DNA of 64,000 bases from Cercis canadensis (lineage: Eukaryota; Streptophyta; Magnoliopsida; Fabales; Fabaceae): positions 1 to 64,000 of the forward strand of contig QAOA01000840.1 in NCBI GenBank assembly GCA_003255065.1, in the 5' to 3' direction. Below the pieces are notes generated by a model. The model did no database searches, was not told the DNA's origin, and saw nothing but the letters and a program-made list of their open reading frames with translations. Of this stretch, positions 11,937 through 21,495 are shown in pieces. Numbering within the stretch: position 1 is the stretch's first letter; each line of letters opens with the position of its first letter. Made by a program: the position numbers and the translations under genes.

Positions 11937-11947
11937 CTTATATAGAG
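11937..11947 (-). promoter_or_regulatory. TATA box upstream of hairpin 1
   Basis: The minus strand reads CTCTATATAAGGG. It stands about 50 bp upstream of the first miR477-like hairpin. The second hairpin has a TATATATAAGGA in the equivalent position, a shared layout that supports both as minus-strand transcription units. Confidence 0.5.
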
Positions 11948-13332
11948 AGATTAAAGGCAGACTCTGACCTCCCATGATTTATTTGTTGAAATAGCTAATT
12001 GTATGATCTATAAAAGTTCTCATTCTTTATGTCTTGGGTTTGATACGCCACATGTCAATTTGATAAGATTACGCTCTTGATCACAATGGAATAATAAAAT
12101 TTTATGCCTCAAGAACCTGCATATTTCTAAATTACAACTCAGAAGAATAAGAATAATAATGGTAGGATGATTGGAAAAGCAATGGTGGTTTTGAATTAGT
12201 ACATTGTTTAGAGGAAAATGTGAATTTCTGAATCTTCTATAATAGAAGTCTCCAAGGGGACACCCTAACGGTTAATTACTTTATATTTTATCATGAAAAT
12301 CCTGTGTTCAAATCTCATTAAAAACGAGTGGTCTGAAATTTTAGGAGATGATATACTATCTTATTGTGTAGCCTCCAAGTGGATAAGAAAAAGATCATTT
12401 TGTAGTACTAGTGTACCCAAAAACAAATCATCTGAGAATGATTGTTAGGTGCCTTAAAACAGGAATATTTATCTGGTTTTTTGCCCTCTCTCTCTTTCTA
12501 GTTAATTGTCTTTTATCATTATATTGATTATTTCATTCCTCTTAATTTTTCCTTCTGCATAATGTAATATTGTAATTATTATCTATACGAGTAGTGATTA
12601 TTTGGAGTGGACTGGTTATTAACTATGGATGCATACACAATAAATCAATGACTATAAAGTGTGTGGTGATTGTGCGATCGATATGCAATGATCCATAATG
12701 TAATGTGCAATCTGATTTTTTATTAAAAATGGTTTTGATAGTATTTATTCACAATGACCAATTTTCCGGTCATCTTAACTAGTGAGTGAGCGTTTGGTTG
12801 TCATGGTAAAAGATGTAAGTATTATCGATATTAATAGGTGATTATTTATAGGAGTCGTTATTTACCACAAATACAATAACCATTGAAAATGTCTAGATTC
12901 CAAAGCAAACAACAATATTCTTTGCTTTTGTCTCCAATCAATGGTTATCTCAATCATCCAAGCCAAAAACATAAATATTAAAAAAAATTAAAATATACAC
13001 AAGAATGACACGTTTGATTACAATAACAAATGCAGTAAAGAGCAACTTGATAGATTCCTAGATTTCTGATACGCAAAATAGATCTTAGAATATATGCTTT
13101 TAATCATGAATGACTTATTCTGCAAGGCAAGAGTCCAAGCCCCAAATGCCTATAAACCCAAAACAATATCTGATGCTGTTCTTGAAAAGAAGACTTTTCT
13201 GTTTGGTATTCTGATGAACTAGCTTTATATATATATATCACTATCTTAAACTGTCAAATGGCTTTGAAATCCATGGGCGAGCTGACATAGAATATTACAA
13301 GTTGTCGTCCTTTCATTGAATGCTATAGACAA

Positions 13333-13715
13333 CTCATCGAAGTAAAGGATGTATGGGCTTGTAATTTGCATGGAAACATTCCCTTTAGTGCTCCATTATC
13401 TCCATAAATCAAAATTGGGTAACAGAAAGTAATTTCAATCTTAATTATAATGGATCTTTCAGCCAATTGAGTTTAGGAATTTAATCTTGATCTACTGATA
13501 ATGTAGATAAGTTTGACATAATTGTTGAGCTACATAATGTCAAGTACGAAAAATTGTTAATATCATTTAATGTTAGTCCAAGATCTTAATTACTTTAGTG
13601 ATGCGACACTTTTTTTTTTTTTTTAATGGAAGTGTTCATTGGCAATACTGTAAATCTAATTAAGGGCTTAATATTTCATTTAACATAATTTTGTCTCTCT
13701 AGATTTTGTCTTCTT
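13333..13715 (+). repeat. Direct repeat, copy A
   Basis: From TCATCG...GATGTATGGGCTTG to TTAATATTTCATT...GTCTCTCTAG this block matches about 15444-15850 in the same orientation, diverged by small indels and substitutions. The solo LTR at 13899-15433 lies between the copies. It has no coding content. Confidence 0.8.
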
Positions 13716-13898
13716 CCTCCTTTCATTGAATGATAGGGGGGTTTGTTATCCTACCTGGGTGACTCAATTTTTTAAAATTTTCGTGATAGTAACAAGATTA
13801 ATAGTTCATTCCGTCTCAAACTCCTAGTAATTTTTTTTTTTTTCAGGTTTTATACCACCCATATATAAGTGAGGTAGGATAGAGTCTCACATGATATA

Positions 13899-15433
13899 TG
13901 ATGGGACTTTTTCCGGCAAGTATACCGGGTCACACAAGTAATATAATGATAAGTAAAGTATCGTTCCCACGATGATTAAGGCTAGCAACTACCAATTTCA
14001 CCAATACCAGTTCTATTTGGTAGAGATAACACTTTGGATTGAAGGCAGCCCAACAATGAGCAGCTGCAATTAACTAAGTAACAAGACTCAAATGATTACG
14101 TAAACAATCTTTAAATAGCAATTTAGATGTGAGGTTAATGATAAGAATGAGAAAGGTTAGGGGTTGATTTCATTCACTTGCAAATTCGGTTACTTCATAG
14201 ACAAAGTAACATCGGGATCAGTACTGAACTACTTATTCCAGTTACAATTCCTTTGTTGTTGGTTTCTTTCCTAATGTGATTGAACCCAATCCCTTGGTGA
14301 AACAATCCTCCCTATCCCAATTAACTGTCCAATTCCTTGACACAAGTTAACTAGTCTAGGTGATTAAGCTCTGGGAAAGTTATTTAAGACCACCTCAACT
14401 AAGTTATCTATTCCTAGACTAACTCAATTTAGGACAGAATTCACAGAGCACATTCGGATCTTACTATTCCTAGCATCGAAATGAATCTTTAACTATTTAA
14501 ATGGAGGCCAGTCATTTAAATGCATTAATAACAGTAAATTTCATTCAACAAGAAGAGTTGCACTAGAACAAGTTCATTTAATCTTGAAACCTTATTACAA
14601 CTGAATTACATTAGATCCCTAACACTAAGAATTAGCTACTTATAACTAAATTCAATAAAAACAAATAGAGTAAGTTTAACATAAGATGAGAAGAAGAAGA
14701 AGAAACTAGATGAAGATTGAGTCCCAATTGCTCCTCTCCGTGCTCTAGCTCGTCCATTCTTTTCTTCCCAAGTACGGCCTCCTTAATCCCATGCATCAGA
14801 TTCCCTTTTATACTTGTGCAGAATTAGGTCTTCTAATCAGAAATAGCTCGAACACAGCTCTGACACGGCCGTGTCACTTAGGGTGCTTTCTTGGTCATTG
14901 AACACGGGACCATACACAGTCGTGTTCTTCTCTGGTCCCAGCCCGTGTTCCTCAGACATGGCCCATGTATCTCCTTGCTCTGGGCGTGTCCTATATATGT
15001 ATCCTCTGCCTGTTCAACACGGCTTAGAACACGGCGGTGTCTGTTCTTGTCTTGACTGTGTTTGTCCTCAGACCTGGTCCGTGTTCTCTTGGATCCTCTG
15101 CTTAATCAACACGGCCTAGCACATGGCTGTGTCTGTTCTTGTCTGAGGCCGTGTTTATCCATCAGCTTGAGCAGCAACTGCTGGATACTAGACACGGGGG
15201 TGACATAGCCGTGTCCCTGCCCGTGTCCTCATGAAAACTTTGAAATACACTGGTTTCCTTGCCATTTGCTCCTTGGATCGCTTCCAAATTCTTCCTTTCT
15301 CCTGATTACACATCTTGGTACCTGTCAACACCAATTTATGGATTAAACACCATGTTTAATGAGGATTTGCTCACAATGTAGGTAAGAATTCAGTATTAAA
15401 GCATGGTTTTATTGTTCTAAAAGACAAGTATCA
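13899..15433 (-). mobile_element. Solo LTR with ACACGGCCGTGT array, TSD ATATA
   Basis: ATATA at 13894-13898 and 15434-15438 flanks TGATGGGAC...AAGTATCA, a 1,535-bp sequence with TG/CA ends and no internal coding region. Near its left end it has AAAGTATCGTTCCCACG, matching the block AAAGTATCGTCCCACGG of the Athila LTR at 46561, so it is probably the LTR of a related Gypsy family. Between 14852 and 15235 it carries many variants of a palindromic ACACGGCCGTGT motif. On the minus strand a TATAAAAGG box (14804-14812) follows the array. Confidence 0.82.
14852..15235. repeat. Array of palindromic ACACGGCCGTGT-type motifs
   Basis: About ten or more irregularly spaced copies of [A/G]ACACGG.CGTGTC and half-sites (CCGTGTT, AACACGG), in a GC-rich island within an AT-rich LTR. 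In element sense the array lies directly upstream of the LTR TATA box, i.e. in the presumed U3. An 82-codon plus-strand ORF over this region is a by-product of the repeat. Confidence 0.75.
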
Positions 15434-15443
15434 ATATAGGTCA

Positions 15444-15850
15444 TTCATCGGCATAAAAGATGTATGGGCTTGTAATTTGCATGGAAACATTCTCTTCAGT
15501 GTTCCATTATTTCCATAAATCGAAAGTGGAAAACATAAAGTAATTTCATATCTTAATTGAAATGGAATTTTGAGACAATTGAGTTTAGGAATTTAATTTC
15601 GATCCACTGATAGTCTAGATAAGTTTGACATAATTATTTAACTATATGCCATCATGTATGAAAAATTGTTAATGTCATTTGATGTCAGTAAAAGATCTTA
15701 GTTATGACACTTTTTTATTTAATTGAAGTGTTCATTGACAATAAACAAAATCTACACTTTTTTTTTCCGATAACCAATTAATTAAATATACACTCTAAAT
15801 CTAATTAAGTTCTTAATATTTCATTTGACCTAATAATGTCTCTCTAGATT
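15444..15850 (+). repeat. Direct repeat, copy B
   Basis: Second copy of the 13333-13715 block in the same orientation. It includes the identical strings GATGTATGGGCTTGTAATTT and GATAAGTTTGACATAATT. It is longer than copy A owing to AT-rich indels. Confidence 0.8.
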
Positions 15851-17635
15851 TTTTTTTTTCTTTTTAACTAGGTAAATGTATATAAGCTTATCTAAACTAT
15901 ATATAATATTCTCTCTTTATTTTTCAAAATTTATATCCTTTCAATAACTTGAACTAAAATTTACCTTTTAATGTATAAAAGATTTAAGTAATATTGCATG
16001 TAGAGCTATGGTACATAGCACAGGAAATTTATCCCCGAATCCTGCGAGGTTTAGTGTTGTTTTTCAGATATAAAATCATTACTTGTCTTTACCTACTAGC
16101 TTAAGCTTTTGAGTTGAAATGATTTTTGTCATGATATCATAGTTTATTTGACCAAGTTATATATAGATGGGTTCCTACTACTTCTTTATCTTCAATTAAA
16201 GTAAAACTTCAACACAAGGTATGAGAGGGCCTATAGTTTGTCCTTACTTCAAGCTGAAATGACTTTTTTGTGTTGGGACGTGTTCTTGACCTTCATCCAA
16301 TAGTTTACACTTTTCATTTTTTCTTATGAGCTTTTGCTTTTCGATTCAAATGGTTCATGACAAAATTCATGTTAGGCTCTACTAATAAGAAATTCAATTA
16401 TTGACTGTAATTAGATGTTAATTAGGTAGCTTACAACCGAATCGGGAAAGCAACTAAGTTGTAGCTGAGCTCCCCTTGACTCACTAACACCATTTGCATC
16501 CCAATTCAGAAAGCAAAAAATGAACATTTCGGAGACTGAACAAAGCCTGATCACTTGCTCGCCAGATCAATTGAATGAGCAATAATTGAGCCAAAGACAA
16601 GAACAAAGCCTTCAGTGCAACCCCCTTAACTTCCACTTCTACATGTTTCTGGATGTTAATCCGATCACAACATGGAGTAGTGGAAGTCTTTGAGGGTTAC
16701 TAAAGGCTTTTTCCCTTCAAAACTCATTTTTAGGCAGACAGGCTCAATAAATTAAATCTGTTTCTCAACCACATCTACTTACACAAGCCCATTACCCTTA
16801 TCCTTATATATACATGGATTTACAGATTTTGATGAGCCACTTCAATTTATATTTTATTTTATTGGATTTCGTTACTTGCACCCACTAAAATTCTCTTTGT
16901 CGATCACGAATAATTGTCTCAGAACCACAAATCAGCTTAATATTCTTTCAAGGTCTAGCTGCTGCTTGGATGGAGAGTGCACAAATGATGCCAAATTGTG
17001 TTTGCTTTTGAGATTGTTGCTTTTGACTTTTTCCGATGGCCAAACTTCATTTCTTTATAGGATTCTTCTTCGCATTTGGATATGGTATTATTGCAACCAA
17101 TCAAATCTAATTTTGCAGAACATTGCTGCTTATAGTCAAATATATATTCTCTCCCCGTCAGTCATTGCCAACTGCATGCAGAGAATAGTCATTATTACTC
17201 AGCATGCATAAGATTCAAAATTACTTTATGCATAATTTAAAATAATAGGATTTGCTATGCTACACTTAAAAGTGGGGTAATGCTACTATCTTTTCAAAGC
17301 TCTTATATTTGATAAAAGTAACTTTTAGTTTATAATTCATTGTAAAACTATAGAGTAGCCGAGCATGAATATGAAAATAATTAAAAGGTACATAAATTGT
17401 ACCGTAAAGAAAAAGTTATATTCCAGATTTTTTTTTTTCTAAACTTTTATGATAGCCCAATTTATGCAACTTAAGCTAGTCTGTAACTGCTTTTACTCAT
17501 ACTAAGTCACCATGATTTATGAGAGTTTCGCAATGAACTCCAAAACATGAGTTAGTTTTAGTCTAAAATGGAGTTTTAATAGGTATAATAGTGCTACCCT
17601 CACTTTTGAGGGGATAACACATCAACTCCCATAAT
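15851..17635. other. Non-coding interval around hairpin 2
   Basis: Holds the second miR477-like hairpin. A plus-strand ORF at 16876-17211 (111 codons) matches nothing I know and is probably chance. The rest is AT-rich with no recognisable gene. Confidence 0.5.
16616..16701 (-). ncRNA. miR477-like microRNA hairpin 2
   Basis: The arms 16616-16646 and 16670-16700 pair around a 23-nt loop. On the minus strand the 5' arm contains CCCTCAAAGACTTCCA, one base different from hairpin 1, within a shared longer context (AACCCTCAAAG.CTTCCACT.CTCCAT). A minus-strand TATA-like sequence (16803-16812) lies about 100 bp upstream. Pairing is weaker than in hairpin 1, with bulges near the base. The two loci look like diverged copies of one MIR gene about 4.8 kb apart. 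Confidence 0.5.
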
Positions 17636-18333
17636 TTAGAATGAGACGTATTAATTAGCATATATATAATAGATTAATATATTGACAATATTTTTTGGCA
17701 CCAAGAAGAGTATAGTGATTTTTTATTAATACTACTTTGAAAAGTTCATGGAATACTAGATATGTATGTTAAGCATGGTCAAGTACTTAGCGTCTTAGAA
17801 TTTAGAGAACTATTATATCTCGCAGTCCGAACAAGTATACTCATCAGGAAAAAAAAAAAGTTGCACCAAAAAAAATCAGAAAAGAACATGTATATATCTT
17901 CTTTAATTGGTTTTTTTCTTTGTGTGTTCTTTAATTGTTTTTATTGAATTTAGAGCACATACATGATACATGTGACCAATCACATAGTTCGACCCATGCT
18001 TTTTATTTTAATTAATTACTAACAATTTTAAATATTTTCCAAATTCATTAAAAGTTTCATTTTAATTAAAAAAAATTGCTTCTTTAATTAAAAGTTTCAC
18101 ACAATTTCAGAAGGCAACTACTAAATTTTATGTTTTGAATATAAATACATTACTGAGAAAATGTTTCTATAACAAATATCGCTAAAAAGTTTATTTTAGT
18201 ATGACGAATTTAGATTTTTTTTTTAGGATGTTATAGTGATTTTATTGTAACTTTTTTGTTATGACTTATGAGACTTTAGTCTTGGATAGACTCATAGGAG
18301 TTTTTCATTTTATTTTATATGGATAATTGGACA

Positions 18334-18377
<44 letters not shown>

Positions 18378-18672
18378 TAGCTAGGATTTAGTGAATACAA
18401 AAGTATATGATAACAGCATGCATGGTTGAGATAAAGACGATCTAATATATATCTACCATTACATAAAACAATCAGATCGTGAGAAAACAAGCTTTGTATA
18501 TATACTAGAAAGTTGAAACAAGTTATCAAGGGTTTCCCCTCTATTTAACATAAAATATTAATGTGAGCAGTGGGAGCTTGTCAATAATTAATAAAGTAGG
18601 TAAAGTAAAGAGAATGCATGATCTTATTCTTTATTTTTCTGCCCCACGCTACCTTAAAGGAGTAGTAATAAT
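17636..18672. other. 3' flank of PKS gene 1
   Basis: Non-coding sequence downstream of the minus-strand gene. It contains a (TA)n run at 18336-18376, about 41 bp against about 14 bp at the same place in unit 2. An ORF at 17762-17947 is a chance frame also found in unit 2. Confidence 0.6.
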
Positions 18673-20028
18673 CTAATTGAGGCTGTCTATAGGTGCGCTA
18701 TGCAGAACTATGGTTTCCATGGTCAAGCCTGGTCCAAATCCATAAAGAACACCCCATTTGAACCCATCCCCTGTGGTCGCTTTTCCTTCCTCCATAGACC
18801 TCTTTCTCAACTCATCCAAAATAAACAAGACACATGCACTGGACATGTTCCCATACTCGCTCAGCACATGTTTAGTTGCTCTTAGTTTTTCTTCCTTCAA
18901 CCCAAGCGTTGCTTCAATCTGGTTCAGGATTGCTGGGCCACCAGGATGTGCTACCCAGAACAATGAGTTCCAATCACTAATCCCAATTGGGTTGAAGGCT
19001 TCTTCAAGACTTTTCCCTATATTGTCTGAAATTAATTGGGGCACATTCTCCTTCAGGTGAAAAGTGAGTCCCACTTCACGTAAGTGTCCCTCAATTGCAC
19101 CTTCAGAGTTGGGTAGGATTGTCTCCGACGCAGACACCAGATGGAACAATGGTCGCTCTATTGGATTTGATGTGTTGGGATTGGAACCAACGATGACCGC
19201 TGAAGCACCGTCACCAAAGAGTGCTTGACCCACTAAGGAATCCAAGTGTGTTTCGCACGGCCCACGGAATGTAACGACAGTGATCTCAGAGCAAACAACA
19301 AGAACACGTGCACCGGCATTATTCTCAGCAAGATCTTTGGCGAGACGGAGTACGGTACCACCAGCGTAGCAGCCTTGATGATACAACATGAAGCGTTTGA
19401 CGGATGGGTTGAGACCTAAGAGCCTGACGAGTTGATAGTCAGCACCGGGCATGTCTACACCTGAAGTGGAGCAAAATACGAGATGGGTGATATCTGATTT
19501 GGAACCACCCCATTCCTTGATGGCTTTTGATGCAGCTTTCTCACCAAGCTTTGGCACCTCCTCTACCAGAATATCTTGACGTGCATTTAGAGATACTTCC
19601 TCATAAGCGCTTATGTTGGGATTTTCTTTCAGCATTTCTTCAGTCAAGTGTATGTAACGTTTCTTTATCATCGACTTCTCACCTGTTAATGAGCACATAA
19701 CACGAATCTTAATCTTTTTCTAACTGGATATTACAAAGAATGTAAATGATAACATTTAATTATAAAACGTGATGTGTGTAATCTAATAATTTGTTGTCGA
19801 AATATTAACTTGTATGCACACACACACATATATGATATAGAATAGCTTACATATGCGCTTTAACTTGGCTTTGAGTTGGGGCATGTGGTTGCTGTTGGTG
19901 ACGCGGAAGTAGTAATCGGTGAAGTCAGATTGGTAAATACAGTTTGTGGGAGTTGCGGTGCCAATGGCAAGTATTGTGGCTGGGCCACGAGCTCTTTGTG
20001 CCTCTCGTATTTCTTCCAAATATGCCAT
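18673..20028 (-). CDS. CHS/STS-like type III polyketide synthase 1
   Basis: Two exons: 19851-20028 and 18673-19682, with a 168-bp GT-AG intron that splits the codon of Cys60, the conserved intron position of plant CHS genes. The product is 395 residues. It would extend a CoA starter (such as p-coumaroyl-CoA) with malonyl-CoA in the cytosol. The catalytic triad is Cys164, His305 and Asn338; gatekeepers Phe215 and Phe267 (CHS 265), Thr132, Ser133, Thr194, Thr197 and Gly258 match CHS. The C-terminal '[15 protein letters not shown]' signature is present. A two-residue insertion near 226-232 shifts later numbering. Ser131, the '[11 protein letters not shown]' block and 'FHLKENVP' are more like grape stilbene synthase than typical CHS, so naringenin chalcone versus resveratrol cannot be decided. 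Four residues separate it from gene 2: Val89, Asp123, Asn229, Phe367. Confidence 0.96.
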
Positions 20029-20146
20029 CTTTAGTTTTTCTTGTGCTCGGTACTCTCAGATAATGATATCTCTAAATGGGCAAACAGAAAAGAAGCAAGA
20101 AATATTTGAGAGAAAATGTGTGAGTGAGAGGTTGGTTTTCATCTCA

Positions 20147-20156
20147 CTATTTATAG
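20147..20156 (-). promoter_or_regulatory. TATA box of PKS gene 1
   Basis: The minus strand reads CTATAAATAG about 120 bp upstream of the ATG. An AACCAAC MYB-type motif lies between it and the ATG, in the presumed 5' UTR. The box is conserved in unit 2 at 39039-39048. Confidence 0.85.
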
Positions 20157-20181
20157 AGACAAATCCATTCATAAAAGGCGG

Positions 20182-20407
20182 CTCGCAACCACGTGCTTGA
20201 TAGAGTAGTTGTTTACTTTTATTTTCTTCATCACTTCACATCAATTCATTGGTGACTGTCCTCTTTTCCTTAACTGGGAGAATAGTAGTCATTGGTGACT
20301 CGCAACCACGTGCTTGATAGAGTATCTGTTTACTTTTATTTTCTTCATCACTTCACATCAATTCATTGGTGACTGTCCTCTTTTCCTTAACTGGGAGAAT
20401 AGTAGTC
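20182..20407. repeat. 109-bp promoter tandem duplication with two G-boxes
   Basis: 20182-20290 and 20299-20407 are almost identical (GAGTAGTTG against GAGTATCTG is the visible difference) and are separated by 8 bp. Each carries CACGTG, at 20190-20195 and 20307-20312. CACGTG G-boxes are established light and stress elements of CHS promoters, bound by bZIP/bHLH factors. Unit 2 has only one copy. The duplicate places a second G-box about 150 bp upstream of the TATA box. Confidence 0.88.
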
Positions 20408-21492
20408 GCAAGCCATCCACTAGTTTATCTTGTCGCTTGATATTCTCATTCTTAGCGTCATATATACACTTGTTCAGATGCCATTGCCAAACACCATAAA
20501 TCACAGGGATGATTTTGCCACCTACTTAAGTACATATAATACAAATATTCATACCAACTTTAAACATATGACCGTATTTATTGTCAACAGTCTTGTATGG
20601 CGTGTCGGAAGTTGAAAGTTGGGTGGGGGAGTAAAATTCTTAATAGAATTTGTAACCTCTATTGGGAGTCAAACTTTTTCTTAATACAATTTGTAACTGC
20701 TATTGGGAGTCAATTTGATTTTGGACTCCCTCACGGTAGACTTACAGAAATAGCCTCAGTTAATTTTCATCTATTTAAAAAAAATTCTCAAAGTAAATTA
20801 AAAAATTAATAATGAAGATAAAAATGTTAATTGAGATGAATTATAATAATAATATTATTATAACAATACCGGTAGAAGAGGATATGAAATTTTTTTCCCC
20901 TTTTTCAGTGTAAAAAAGAAATTGTAGAGTTAATTTATATAGCTAGTGGTTGGTGAAGGAAGCAAGAGATTGAAAAGTAAAAGCGAAGATTGTTTGAACT
21001 TTGACGGTCCAGAGTCAAGAAATGCTCCTGCAGGCCTGCTTCATCATCAATTTAACTCTCCCAATTGGAAAGCTGTTTAGATAATCTCATAGTTCACCTC
21101 ATCAATTTAACTGTTAATGAATAAAGAGAAGAGTCTAGTTGGTGGGCTGGTCTTCACTGAGACTATCGACATTCGAAGGTGGATGGCCTAGATCAGAACC
21201 GTCATGTTTGACCCGGGCTTTCTCACACTGTCAGTGTCAGCGCTGCTCCAGTCATCAAGTTTTACTCTTTGTGCCAGTCCCTTAAGAATTAAGCAGTAAA
21301 TAATTTTAATTAATATTCTTTGGGTTGAATAAAAGAAAAAAATATATATATGACAACTTTGTACTAAAGTTTTGACTCTTAAACACTGGACTTCTGCTGA
21401 AATTTCATTTTTGATATCATAAGAATTGACCACGCCCATGAAAAACAAAAGAAACATAATAAAATATGGATAATGTGAAATAATAATAATAT
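20408..21492. other. Distal promoter and intergenic sequence of unit 1
   Basis: No gene. 20636-20715 holds two diverged copies of a TTCTTAATA.AATTTGTAAC phrase followed by TATTGGGAGTCAA. In unit 2 only one copy remains and the sequence between the promoter and it is missing. From about 20700 onward it matches unit 2 again, apart from about 130 extra bp at 21235-21355. Confidence 0.6.
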
Positions 21493-21495
21493 TAA

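Larger units (their letters stand above)
11555..13332. other. Non-coding interval around hairpin 1
   Basis: Apart from the hairpin and its TATA box I see no gene. The sequence is AT-rich with scattered homopolymers. Confidence 0.5.

Noticed and set aside
14871-15119. Plus-strand ORF in the ACACGGCCGTGT array
   Set aside because: The frame results from the repeated GC-rich motif in a solo LTR.
16876-17211. Plus-strand 111-codon ORF
   Set aside because: No recognisable domain, low-complexity leucine-rich composition, and no gene structure around it.
18758-19060. Plus-strand 100-codon ORFs over PKS exon 2 (also 37651-37953)
   Set aside because: They are antisense shadows of the well-supported PKS coding frame and exist in both copies only because the gene is duplicated.
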